A DNA stretch of 36,243 bases from an uncultured Pelagibacteraceae bacterium (GTDB lineage Bacteria; Pseudomonadota; Alphaproteobacteria; Pelagibacterales; Pelagibacteraceae): contig CACFQM010000008.1 of assembly GCA_902568425.1 (NCBI GenBank), forward strand, positions 1-36,243, in the 5' to 3' direction. Both the position numbers and the translations under genes were made by a program. Shown in pieces: positions 19,871-29,609 of the stretch (its first letter is position 1; each line of letters starts with the position of its first letter). Below the pieces are notes generated by a model that saw only the letters and a program-made list of their open reading frames with translations, searched no databases and was not told where the DNA came from.

Positions 19871-21618
19871 TTAATGCATCATTTGTTTTTTATATAAGCT
19901 TTCGTATTCTTTTGAGTTTTTTAACAATTCACTATGAGTTCCGTGTTTTAAAACATTCCCATCTTTCATTAAAATAATCTTATCTGCTTTATTTATTGTT
20001 GATAGCCTATGAGCAATGACTAGAGTGGTTCTGTTCTTTGTTAGATTGAATATTGCATTTTGAACTTTTTCCTCTGAGTCCGCATCCAAAGATGATGTTG
20101 CTTCATCTAACAAAATTATTGGAGAGTTTTTTAAAATTGCTCTCGCAATTGAAATTCTTTGTTTCTGTCCACCCGAAAGTCGTATTGCATTTTCTCCGAT
20201 CAATGTTTTATATTTATTTGGAAGCTTATCAATAAATTCATCTGCTGCTGCTAACTTACATGCATTTTTAACTTCCTGTTCTGTTGCATCTAACTTTGCA
20301 TATTTAATATTATTTTCAACACTATCATCAAAAAGGATAACATCTTGGCTAACGAGAGATATTTTATCTCTTAATGATTTAAGAGAAACTTTATTAATTT
20401 CTTGACTATCCAGATATATTTTTCCCCCTTGTGGTTCATAAAATCTCGGAATCAAATTAAGTATTGTACTTTTTCCTGCTCCACTATGCCCAACTAGTGC
20501 AGTAATCTTTTCTCCCTCAATATCAATACTAATATTTTTTATTGCTCTTTCTTTACCTGTCTCATATTGAAAGCTAACATTATCAAATTTTATATTTGAT
20601 TTATCTATTTGAAGACTTGGTAACTTGTTATCATCTTTAATTTTGATTTCTCTATCTATAATTTTGAAAACTCTTTGCCCAGCAGCAGCTCCTTGATATA
20701 TAAGCATGTTAACTGTTGCTAGTGATCTAACAGGTTGGTACGCTAACATCATCGCTGCTAAAAATGAAAAAAAATTATTAATACCAATTTCTCCCTGGGA
20801 AATAAGTATTCCAGCGTAATAGATAAAACCAGCAATCATAAAACCTGTTAGGGTTTCCATAATTGGAGCAGCTCGAATTTGTACTTTACCTATTTTAATT
20901 TGTGTATCAGTTAAATGTTTAATTGCATCAGAGCTTCTGTTTTTTTTCAAAATCTTCTCTTTGATAAATTTTGATAATTTTTGAACTTTTTAAAATTTCT
21001 GAGATTAGAGTTGTAAAATTACCTGAGGAAATAACACTTGCTGTGGTTGCTTTGCCCATTCTTTTCCCAAGTGACTTCGCAACTATAGCAGCCAAAGGCA
21101 TCATGATAAGAGAGAATATTGCAAGCTTCCAATTTTGATAAAACATTAAGCAAATTAGAGTAATCAAAGTTAAACTATCTTTAATTATATTTAGAACTCC
21201 TGTGCTTACTAATTCCTGAATCATTCCGACATCGTATAAAAATGTAGAAATATATTTTCCACTATGTTTTGACTCAATAGTTTGGGAGTCCGAAAGCAAT
21301 ATATTGTTGGTCATTTTATTTTGAAGAGTTTGTTTAATTCGATTTCCTAATACAATTACAATTGATCTTGCATAATACAAAGAAATACCTTTTCCCATAA
21401 AAGCAAGAATTACCAGGACAGGAATAAAAATAGCGAAAGTTTTATCTTGTTCTATAAATATTTTTTTTACTGCAGGATCTAATAACCATGCAATGGCAGA
21501 TGTTGATCCTGCTACAATAACTGATAGAAATATTGCAACAAAGATCCTGCCTAAATATTTTTTTTACATACTCCCTATAAAGCCTTTTAACAATAATAAT
21601 AACTTCATTTAATTTCAT
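19871..21618 (-). CDS. msbA: lipid A export ABC transporter (MsbA-like), with two +1 homopolymer frameshifts
   Basis: ABC TM domain and NBD (VGHSGAGKSTILNLIPRFYEP, LSGGQKQRISIARAIL, ILLDEATSSLDADSE, VIAHRLST) split over three frames. Removing one base at 21558-21565 and at 20940-20947 gives a 581-aa protein; ATG overlaps the ubiA stop. Confidence 0.88.
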
Positions 21619-22484
21619 AACATATCAATAGCTAATGTGAAGAAACCCAAAAAAACCATTAATCCTGAAAGATTATTAATTTTGAATGCTTTAAGACAAT
21701 TAGATGGATTTCGAAGATTAAAAATTTTAATTTGATACAATAATGTTAAAAAGTAGATACCCAAAAAGATTATTGAATAATTTATTTTTAAATTGATCAT
21801 TACTATTATTATCGTAATTAAACTAAGCAAATAACAGACAATTACAAACAAGTTAAGATTATCTTTAAATTTAATTGCTGTAGATTTTACTCCTATCACT
21901 TCATCATCAGAAATATCTTGTACTCCATAAATCGTATCATAACCTAGTGTCCAAAATATGGCTCCACAATATAAAAGGAGCGGTAAATATGAGATATTAT
22001 TTTCAATAGCTGCCCAAGACATAATTATTCCCCAATTAAAAGTAAATCCTAAAAATAATTGGGGCCAGTAAGTAAATCTTTTCATAAAAGGATATGAAAA
22101 TGCAAAAATCATTGAAAATATCCCTAGTGAAATAGTCAAAAAATTGAATTGTATCAAAACTAGGAAAGCTAATAAACACAACATTAAAACATAAATCCAT
22201 GCTGTTGATTTTTTTAAACTCCCGGAGGCAATAGGTCTATTTTTTGTCCTTGAAACTTTTCTGTCTATTTTTTCATCAACAATGTCATTAACTATACAAC
22301 CGGCACTCCGCATTAAAACTGATCCAAGAAAGAATAAAATTAAATAGTAACAAAAGGTATAAAAATTTTTATCAAAATAAAAAGCTAACGACAGGCCCCA
22401 CGTGCAAGGCCAAAATAATAAAAGGAAACCTATTGGTTTGTTTAATCTAGTAACATTAATGAAATTTGTTATATGTTTTGACAT
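21615..22484 (-). CDS. ubiA: 4-hydroxybenzoate polyprenyltransferase
   Basis: RLNKPIGFLLLFWPCTWGL, RSAGCIVNDIVDEKIDRKVSRTKNRPIASGSL, LGYDTIYGVQDISDDEVIGVKSTA. Confidence 0.95.
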   Translation of the reverse strand: MSKHITNFINVTRLNKPIGFLLLFWPCTWGLSLAFYFDKNFYTFCYYLILFFLGSVLMRSAGCIVNDIVDEKIDRKVSRTKNRPIASGSLKKSTAWIYVLMLCLLAFLVLIQFNFLTISLGIFSMIFAFSYPFMKRFTYWPQLFLGFTFNWGIIMSWAAIENNISYLPLLLYCGAIFWTLGYDTIYGVQDISDDEVIGVKSTAIKFKDNLNLFVIVCYLLSLITIIIVMINLKINYSIIFLGIYFLTLLYQIKIFNLRNPSNCLKAFKINNLSGLMVFLGFFTLAIDML

Positions 22485-22524
22485 TAATAGTTCTTGTAAA
22501 TATCAAACACTAAATACATAATCA

Positions 22525-22941
22525 ATGCGATTCGAAATGAACATAGATTATACAGTAACAGCATTAATGTTTCCCGCTATTCCTCTTATAATGGCAGTTT
22601 ATAGTAATAGATTTCATACTTTGAGTGCTTTAATTAGAAAGCTTCATGACGAACACGTATTTGAAAAACATATTCCTCCAGAATGGGAAAAACAGTTAAA
22701 GAATTTAAGTCAAAGAATAAATTATTTAAAATATTCTATCGGTGCTGCCGGATTAGGTTTTCTATTTAACATGATGACAGTTTTGGGTCTTTACTTAAAT
22801 AAAATTATAATTGCCAGATTGATATTTGCAACTTGCTGCATTTCAATGATTATATCAATATTATTGTTCTTATTTGAAATTTTTCTATCTACAAATGCGT
22901 TAAAATTACATTTGTCTGACATGAAATTTGATGGAAAATAA
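22525..22941 (+). CDS. DUF2721 family membrane protein
   Basis: VTALMFPAIPLIMAVYSNRFHTLSALIRKLHDE...; membrane topology and motif of DUF2721. Confidence 0.75.
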   Translation: MRFEMNIDYTVTALMFPAIPLIMAVYSNRFHTLSALIRKLHDEHVFEKHIPPEWEKQLKNLSQRINYLKYSIGAAGLGFLFNMMTVLGLYLNKIIIARLIFATCCISMIISILLFLFEIFLSTNALKLHLSDMKFDGK

Positions 22942-22946
22942 CCATT

Positions 22947-23048
22947 ATGAAAATTAATGCTATTCGAGCCTTTATCATTGCAGCAATAATTATTATCCTT
23001 TTATACGCATTAGGATTGTTTTTGCCAATTATAATGGTATCAAGTTGA
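22947..23048 (+). CDS. putative small membrane protein (33 aa)
   Basis: ATG 22947 to TGA 23046-23048: MKINAIRAFIIAAIIIILLYALGLFLPIIMVSS; fills the gap between two co-directional genes. Confidence 0.5.
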   Translation: MKINAIRAFIIAAIIIILLYALGLFLPIIMVSS

Positions 23049-23050
23049 TT

Positions 23051-23242
23051 ATGTTCTCAAAACCAGTCATCCTTATTATTTTATTAGTACTTCTATTAGT
23101 CTTTTACTTAGTTATTAGATTTGGTGCAGGTAAAAAGGAAGATATTGAAAAGTCAAAAAACTTAACAAGATATTTATTTGGTATTAGAATTTTAATTATA
23201 TTACTAGCAATAGTTGGATTAGGTTTGTGGTTTGTTCTTTAG
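23051..23242 (+). CDS. twin-transmembrane small protein (DUF2909-like)
   Basis: MFSKPVILIILLVLLLVFYLVIRFGAGKK...RYLFGIRILIILLAIVGLGLWFVL; two TM segments around a charged loop. Confidence 0.5.
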   Translation: MFSKPVILIILLVLLLVFYLVIRFGAGKKEDIEKSKNLTRYLFGIRILIILLAIVGLGLWFVL

Positions 23243-23491
23243 ATCTTTAGAATAAACTAGTTTTCCAAATTGGATTTTCTCATCATAAGATTTTTTAAAA
23301 GTCATAAGTTGGGTTTCTTTCATTCTACCCTGTAAAGTAATAAGATTATTTTTTTTCCATTCATTCGGAGTTTCTGGATGTTTCCAAATTTTTTTTTCCT
23401 CATCACTTCTTGCACAACCAAAACATAAATCTGTTTTAGGATCATTTTTACAGATACTTATACATGGACTAATTATTTTGATATCTTTCAT
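23219..23491 (-). CDS. DUF1289 family protein
   Basis: SPCISICKNDPKTDLCFGCARSDEEKKIW, the DUF1289 cysteine pattern. Confidence 0.88.
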   Translation of the reverse strand: MKDIKIISPCISICKNDPKTDLCFGCARSDEEKKIWKHPETPNEWKKNNLITLQGRMKETQLMTFKKSYDEKIQFGKLVYSKDLKNKPQT

Positions 23492-24463
23492 GGCATCAAA
23501 ACAGCTGGACCTAAAATTTTTCTTCCTTCTAGATCTTCATGAGCTTTTTTTTGCATCAGATAAATTGTATTCTTTAAAAATTTTTATTTTAATTTTACCA
23601 AATTTTATTTGTTTAAAAAGAGCATTTGTTCCCTCTTCTAGTGCCGCTCTTCCAGCTCCATAATCAGCTAATCCTGGTCTTGTAAAAAATAAGCTTTTAT
23701 GGGCTATATATTTTTTTACGTTAATAGGATCAAGCGCTCCTGATGCATTCCCGAAAGAAATCATCATACCCATTGGCTTTAAACAATTAATAGATTTTTC
23801 AAAAGTTTTTTTTCCAACACCATCATAAACTACTCCGATACCTTTATTGTTGGTTATCTCAAGAACTTTTTTATCAAAATCTTCATTATTATAATTGATA
23901 ACGAATTCGCATCCATTTTCTTTCGCAATATCAATCTTACTATCAGATCCTACTGTGCCAATAACTCTACACCCAATACTTTTTGCCCACTGGCAAAAAA
24001 CTTGACCAACTCCACCAGCGGCAGCATGAAATAAAATTAACTCTCCAGCTTTTACTTTATAAGTTTTAAACAAAAGATAATGTGAGGTTAAACCTTTGGT
24101 CATTATACTTGCTGCAACTTTTTCACTTACTCCCTCTGGGATTTTTACAGCAATTTTTTCAGGAATAATTCTTTTTTCAGAGTATGATCCTAGAGGCATT
24201 TGAGAGTAAGTTACTCTATCTCCTTTATTAAAATATTTTACTCCAGGACCAATTTCTTCAACAATACCAGCTCCTTCCATTCCAATACCTGATGGTAGGT
24301 TTAATTTGTAAAGCCCAGATCTATGGTAAGTGTCAATGAAATTTAAACCAATAGCTAAATTTTTGATTTTAATTTCTTCAGGGCCAGGTGAACCAACGTT
24401 TACATCCTTAAATTCCAAAACTTCCGGACCACCGTGTTTGCTAATTATAATTGATTTTGTCAT
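23488..24463 (-). CDS. NADPH:quinone oxidoreductase (zinc-independent MDR family), +1 frameshift near the C-terminus
   Basis: GLNFIDTYHRSGLYKLNLPSGIGMEGAGIVEEIG, HAAAGGVGQVFCQWAKSIG. Removing one base in T8 23545-23552 gives YNLSDAKKAHEDLEGRKILGPAVLMP, stop at 23488-23490 (324 aa). Confidence 0.9.
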
Positions 24464-24484
24464 CTTAACTTATATAAATTCTTC

Positions 24485-25204
24485 ATGGCATCAAAAGCAA
24501 GACTTTTTTATACGGACAAATTAAAAACAGGTACTATTTCGAGACTTTCTGAAAAACAATCTCATTATACTAAGAATGTAATGAGACTAAAAGCAGGAGA
24601 TAAAATTTCACTTTTTAATTCACAAGATGGGGAGTGGGATGTAAAAATTACTGATCAAGGAAAAATTTATACCGAATTTAAAGTTGAAAAATTATCAAGA
24701 CCTATTACTAGTGAAAACAATATTTGGTTAGCTTTTTCACCAATTAAAAAAGTTCCTCAAGACTTAATGATACAAAAAACCACAGAACTCGGAATTCAAA
24801 AATTTATACCATTACTTTGCGAGAGAAGTGTAGTCAGAGATATTAATATAAAAAGAGCAGAAAAAATTATAACTGAAGCTTGCGAACAGTCTAATCGAAT
24901 TACTGTGCCGAAAATTCTAGATTTACAGAGACTTATTGATTTTATTAAAACTTTCCCTGAAGATGGAAAAATTATTTTTTGCGATATTAATTCAAATTCA
25001 AACGATTTAAAAAATAAATTATCTAAAAATAATCCAATTTGTATTTTAATTGGACCAGAGGGCGATTTTTCAGAAGAGGAAAGGCAATTTATAATTAATA
25101 ATAAAAATGTAATATCAATCACTTTAGCCAAGAATATTTTACGTGCGGAGACAGCAGCAATTGCATCAACAACAATTTTAAATTACAACTTGGAAAACAA
25201 CTAA
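24485..25204 (+). CDS. rsmE: 16S rRNA (uracil1498-N3)-methyltransferase
   Basis: ARLFYTDKL, HYTKNVMRLKAGDKISLF, TTELGIQKFIPLLCERSV, LIGPEGDFSEEE, LRAETAAIAS. Confidence 0.94.
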   Translation: MASKARLFYTDKLKTGTISRLSEKQSHYTKNVMRLKAGDKISLFNSQDGEWDVKITDQGKIYTEFKVEKLSRPITSENNIWLAFSPIKKVPQDLMIQKTTELGIQKFIPLLCERSVVRDINIKRAEKIITEACEQSNRITVPKILDLQRLIDFIKTFPEDGKIIFCDINSNSNDLKNKLSKNNPICILIGPEGDFSEEERQFIINNKNVISITLAKNILRAETAAIASTTILNYNLENN

Positions 25205-25234
25205 ATATCCCCGAAATTTAAAGCGATTTTAACC

Positions 25235-25262
25235 TTGCAAAAGTGTCGCAAAACCTTATTAA
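25235..25262 (+). promoter_or_regulatory. candidate promoter of the cytochrome oxidase operon
   Basis: TTGCAA (25235-25240), 16-bp spacer, TATTAA (25257-25262); the spacer contains a second GCAAAA. Confidence 0.4.
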
Positions 25263-25304
25263 ACATGCATATAGTTTCTATATATAGTAAAAAGATATTA
25301 AATT

Positions 25305-25565
25305 ATGAGCACAGCATACGCACTATTACTTGGTCTGGTTGTTTTTCTGGCACTATTTATTTACTTCGTTTTTTTTACAGTCTCTTTAAGGCTTGAAAAA
25401 AATGAGAATGAACCAGAAATAGCTGTCAAAAGAAAATCAGTACCGTTTCGATGGAAAGATTTAATTGATCCAAAAAATAAGAAAATTGGTTTAATTGATT
25501 TAGGAAATCATATTTTAATAGCAGGTGTTGTATTAATAGGAATTTTTATTATTTCAAACGCATAA
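25305..25565 (+). CDS. small membrane protein at the head of the cox operon
   Basis: 86 aa; N- and C-terminal TM segments; stop precedes coxB ATG by 1 nt. Confidence 0.65.
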   Translation: MSTAYALLLGLVVFLALFIYFVFFTVSLRLEKNENEPEIAVKRKSVPFRWKDLIDPKNKKIGLIDLGNHILIAGVVLIGIFIISNA

Positions 25566-25566
25566 A

Positions 25567-26403
25567 ATGATAGTAGCTTTAAGTATATTTTTAATAACTA
25601 TTGGCTCAATAGCATTTCACTTTTGGTCACCATGGTGGTGGACTGAAGTCGCATCAAATTGGGGTAACATGGATGATACAATCCTTTTAACCTTTTGGAT
25701 CACTGGTGCTGTCTTTGTAGCTATTTGTTTTTTTGTTGCTTATTGTGTTTGGAAATATAGCTATAAAAAGGACAGAAGAGCAGAATATAAACCAGAAGAT
25801 AAAAAATTAGAGAGCAGATTAACTTGGGCAACCGCAATTGGAGTTGCTGCACTTTTAGCCCCAGGGTTAGTCGTTTGGAATCAATATGTAACAGTTCCAG
25901 AAAATGCTTACAAAGTCGAAGTATTCGCTTACCAATGGGGTTGGAAATACAGATTACCTGGAGAAGATAATATACTCGGCAAAACCGATATTAAATATAT
26001 AAGCGATGAAAATCCTTTTGGATTAATTTTGGAAGACCCAAACGGCAAAGACGATCTATTAGTTGATGAACAGGAGCTTCATGTGTTGAAGGATCGACCA
26101 GTAAAGTTTGAATTAAGAACCATCGACGTTTTACACAATTTCTATGTTCCACAATTTAGAGGTAAAATGGATATGGTTCCTGGGATTGTCACTTATTATT
26201 GGTTGACTCCAACAAGAGTAGGGGATTTTGAAGTTTTATGTGCGGAATATTGTGGAACAGGTCACTATGCAATGCGGGGGAGAGTTATCGTAGATGAAGA
26301 GAAAGATTATAAGAAATGGGAAGCAAAACAGATAACTTTTGAGAAAATGTTAGCAAAAAGTAAAAAAAATGACAATTTGCAACTAGTAAAAAAGGAAAAA
26401 TAA
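25567..26403 (+). CDS. coxB: cytochrome c oxidase subunit II
   Basis: VEVFAYQWGWKYRLPGEDN, VLHNFYVPQFRGKMDMVPG, CuA motif CAEYCGTGHYAM. Confidence 0.96.
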   Translation: MIVALSIFLITIGSIAFHFWSPWWWTEVASNWGNMDDTILLTFWITGAVFVAICFFVAYCVWKYSYKKDRRAEYKPEDKKLESRLTWATAIGVAALLAPGLVVWNQYVTVPENAYKVEVFAYQWGWKYRLPGEDNILGKTDIKYISDENPFGLILEDPNGKDDLLVDEQELHVLKDRPVKFELRTIDVLHNFYVPQFRGKMDMVPGIVTYYWLTPTRVGDFEVLCAEYCGTGHYAMRGRVIVDEEKDYKKWEAKQITFEKMLAKSKKNDNLQLVKKEK

Positions 26404-26424
26404 CCTATAAAACTATAAAATATT

Positions 26425-28254
26425 ATGTCAGATGAACAAGACCATAAACTAGAAGCTAAATCAGACTACGTAGCTGATGCCTCATCAGTATCAACACCCG
26501 ATATCGATGCAGTTCCAGCAGCTGAACTTCCTGATCAAGAACTTTATCACTCACACAGTTGGTGGACTACTTATGTGTTTTCCCAAGACGCAAAATATAT
26601 AGGGATCCAATATGCGTTGACAGCAATTGGAACAGGACTTCTTGGATTAGTTTTATCGTGGTTAATGAGAATCCAGTTAGCTTTCCCAGGACTTGGTTGG
26701 CTTGAACCGTCTTCTTATTACCAGTTCGTTACGATGCATGGAATGATCATGGTCGTATATCTTTTGACAGCATTATTTTTAGGAGGTTTTGGAAATTTAT
26801 TAATACCTTTAATGTGTGGAGCTAGAGACATGGCATTTCCATACGTAAATATGCTCAGCTATTGGGCATTCGTTGTTGCAGTTTTAGTTTTATTAGCAAG
26901 TTTTTTTGTTCCCGGAGGTCCCACCGGAGCAGGATGGACTTTATATCCGCCACAAGCAATTACAGCTGGAACCCCTGGCTATAACGGGGGAATAATACTA
27001 ATGTTGATTTCACTCATATTATTTGTGGCTGGCTTCACGATGGGTGGGTTAAATTATATCATCACAGTTTTACAATTAAGAGCTAGAGGTATGACACTGA
27101 TGAGAATGCCTTTAACAATTTGGGGAATTTTTACCGCAACAGTACTTGCAATGTTCGCTTTTCCTGCACTCTTAGTTGGTTGTTTGATGATGACACTTGA
27201 TAGTTTGCTTGGAACTAGTTTCTTTATGCCTGCTATGGTTTCTTTAGGAGAAAAATTAACACATGAAGGTGGTAGCCCTATACTTTTCCAACATCTTTTT
27301 TGGTTTTTTGGTCATCCAGAAGTTTACATTGTTGCGCTGCCAGCTTTTGGTATTGTTTCAGATTTACTTTCTGTTCATTCAAGAAAAACTATTTTTGGTT
27401 ACAGAATGATGGTTTGGGCGATTGTTGGAATCGGTGCTTTAAGCTTTTTTGTGTGGGCCCACCACATGTATGTAAGCGGTATGAATCCATGGTTTGGTTT
27501 CTTCTTTGCAACAACAACTTTAATAATCGCAGTTCCTACAGCGATTAAAGTATATAATTGGATTTTAACTTTATGGAGAGGAAACATACAATTATCACTC
27601 CCAATGTTATTTTCACTTGGTTTCATAGTAACTTTCTTAAATGGAGGATTAACTGGTTTATTTTTAGGAAACGTAACAGTTGACGTTCCCTTATCAGACA
27701 CATACTTCGTTGTAGCTCATTTTCATATGGTTATGGGTATTGCTCCAATACTTGTTATCTTCGGAGCTATTTATCACTGGTATCCATTAATTACTGGTCG
27801 TATGATGGATGAAACTCTGGGCAAAATTCATTTTTGGATTACATTTTTAGGATCGTATGCAATTTATTTCCCAATGCATTATCAAGGCTTTGTTGGAGTT
27901 CCAAGAAGATATTTTGAAATTTACGATAGCCCATACATTGACACTTCAACTCTACTTTTAAATAAATTCATTACTATCGCAGTACTAATAGTTGGTGCAG
28001 CTCAGTTATTATTTTTATATAACTTATTTGCAAGTGCTAGACTTGGAAAAAAATCTGAAAAAAATCCATGGAAAGCTAACTCTCTGGAATGGCAAACTCC
28101 ACAAATGCCACCAGAACACGGTAATTGGGGCAAAGAACTTCCAAAAGTTTACAGATGGCCATACGACTTTAGTGTCCCCGGCGCAAAAGAGGATTATATT
28201 CCACAAAACCAACCTCCAAGTGAGATTATAGGAGCGAAAGTTGAGAAGACGTGA
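26425..28254 (+). CDS. coxA: cytochrome c oxidase subunit I
   Basis: MHGMIMVVYLLTALFLGGFGNLLIPLMCGARDMAFP, FGHPEVYIVALPAFGIVS, WAHHMYVSGM, VPTAIKVYNW, SDTYFVVAHFHMVMG. Confidence 0.97.
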   Translation: MSDEQDHKLEAKSDYVADASSVSTPDIDAVPAAELPDQELYHSHSWWTTYVFSQDAKYIGIQYALTAIGTGLLGLVLSWLMRIQLAFPGLGWLEPSSYYQFVTMHGMIMVVYLLTALFLGGFGNLLIPLMCGARDMAFPYVNMLSYWAFVVAVLVLLASFFVPGGPTGAGWTLYPPQAITAGTPGYNGGIILMLISLILFVAGFTMGGLNYIITVLQLRARGMTLMRMPLTIWGIFTATVLAMFAFPALLVGCLMMTLDSLLGTSFFMPAMVSLGEKLTHEGGSPILFQHLFWFFGHPEVYIVALPAFGIVSDLLSVHSRKTIFGYRMMVWAIVGIGALSFFVWAHHMYVSGMNPWFGFFFATTTLIIAVPTAIKVYNWILTLWRGNIQLSLPMLFSLGFIVTFLNGGLTGLFLGNVTVDVPLSDTYFVVAHFHMVMGIAPILVIFGAIYHWYPLITGRMMDETLGKIHFWITFLGSYAIYFPMHYQGFVGVPRRYFEIYDSPYIDTSTLLLNKFITIAVLIVGAAQLLFLYNLFASARLGKKSEKNPWKANSLEWQTPQMPPEHGNWGKELPKVYRWPYDFSVPGAKEDYIPQNQPPSEIIGAKVEKT

Positions 28255-28883
28255 GCAAGAAAAAATCCATCTTTCAATTATTAACTGAAAAACCTTGGGA
28301 AACGGATCAAATAGAGGCTGATAACGACCACGAGGGAAGAACAGTTAATTTAACAAAACAAAAACTAGGTTTAAGAACAATAATGGCGGCTAGCACTGTA
28401 TTGTTTTCATTATTTATTGTTGCTTACTCTGATCGAATGCTCGTTAGCGATTGGAGAAATATGCCAGAACCCTGGCTGCTTTGGTTAAATACAGGAATTT
28501 TAATTATAAGTAGTTTAGTTTTTCATCAAACAACTAAATACGCTCAAAAAGAAATCTTTGATAAGACAAAAAACGGTTTATATTTTATTGGCTTTCTATC
28601 CTATTCTTTTTTAATTGGCCAACTGATTGTGTGGTATCAATTAATAAGTTCTGGATATTATGCAACTAGCAACGTCGCTAATGCCTTTTTCTATTTATTC
28701 ACAACTATCCATGGTCTACATATTATTGGAGGAATATATTTCTGGGGAAAAACCACTTCAAAATTTATAAAAAGAAGTCATAAAAAAGAGGAAATAAATA
28801 ATTTAATTGATATTTGTGCGGTTTACTGGCATTTTTTACTTGTTGTTTGGCTTGTACTCTTTGGATTAATGTTAACAAGCTAA
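28251..28883 (+). CDS. cytochrome c oxidase subunit III-like protein (first copy)
   Basis: GTG start overlaps the coxA stop; WLLWLNTGILIISSLVFHQ, GQLIVWYQL, FFYLFTTIHGLHIIGG, AVYWHFLLVVWLVLFGLM. Confidence 0.87.
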   Translation: MSKKKSIFQLLTEKPWETDQIEADNDHEGRTVNLTKQKLGLRTIMAASTVLFSLFIVAYSDRMLVSDWRNMPEPWLLWLNTGILIISSLVFHQTTKYAQKEIFDKTKNGLYFIGFLSYSFLIGQLIVWYQLISSGYYATSNVANAFFYLFTTIHGLHIIGGIYFWGKTTSKFIKRSHKKEEINNLIDICAVYWHFLLVVWLVLFGLMLTS

Positions 28884-28895
28884 GGATTATTAATT

Positions 28896-29600
28896 ATGTC
28901 GGACTCGTCATTAGAAAATCTACCAAAAGGTTGGAAAAGTGTACCTAGTGATTTAGGTTCAGACCAAACCGCTTTTAAAGGCGTTCAATGGGGAAAAGCA
29001 ATGATGTGGATATTCCTATTGAGCGATACTTTTATATTTAGCTGTTTTTTAATTTCTTACATGAAGGGAAGGGCATCAACTGTAGTTGATTGGCCGAACA
29101 CCAGCCATGTTTTCTCATTAGATTTTATGGGAGTGCCAGTACCTTTGCTCTTAATTGCAATAATGACTTTTGTTCTTATCACGAGTAGTGGAACTATGGC
29201 TTTAGCAGTAAAGTATGGTTATGAAAAAAACAGAAAAATGTGTGGTCATCTTATTCTTGCTACAGCCATCGGCGGATTAATTTTTGTTGGAATGCAAGCT
29301 TTTGAGTGGTCTAAACTAATACATGAGGGTGTGAGACCTTGGTCGAATCCTTTTGGCGCTGGTCAATTTGGATCTTACTTTTTCATGATAACCGGTTTTC
29401 ACGGCACCCATGTCTCGATAGGTGTAATATTTCTTTTTATTTTTGCAAGAAAAGTGTACAGGGGAGATTTTGATAAAGGAAGACGTGGATTTTTTACAAC
29501 AATGAAATCAGACTATGTTTCAATTGAAATATTAGGTCTTTATTGGCATTTTGTGGATTTAGTTTGGGTTTTTATTTTCGCATTCTTCTATCTTTGGTAA
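28896..29600 (+). CDS. cytochrome c oxidase subunit III-like protein (second copy)
   Basis: GKAMMWIFLLSDTFIFSCFLISY, FVGMQAFEWSKLI, FFMITGFHGTHVSIGV, SIEILGLYWHFVDLVWVFIF. Confidence 0.93.
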   Translation: MSDSSLENLPKGWKSVPSDLGSDQTAFKGVQWGKAMMWIFLLSDTFIFSCFLISYMKGRASTVVDWPNTSHVFSLDFMGVPVPLLLIAIMTFVLITSSGTMALAVKYGYEKNRKMCGHLILATAIGGLIFVGMQAFEWSKLIHEGVRPWSNPFGAGQFGSYFFMITGFHGTHVSIGVIFLFIFARKVYRGDFDKGRRGFFTTMKSDYVSIEILGLYWHFVDLVWVFIFAFFYLW

Positions 29601-29609
29601 GGTTTTACA

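Noticed and set aside
27300-28231. Additional ORFs in other frames within coxA
   Set aside because: Alternative-frame artefacts within a strongly conserved membrane protein gene.
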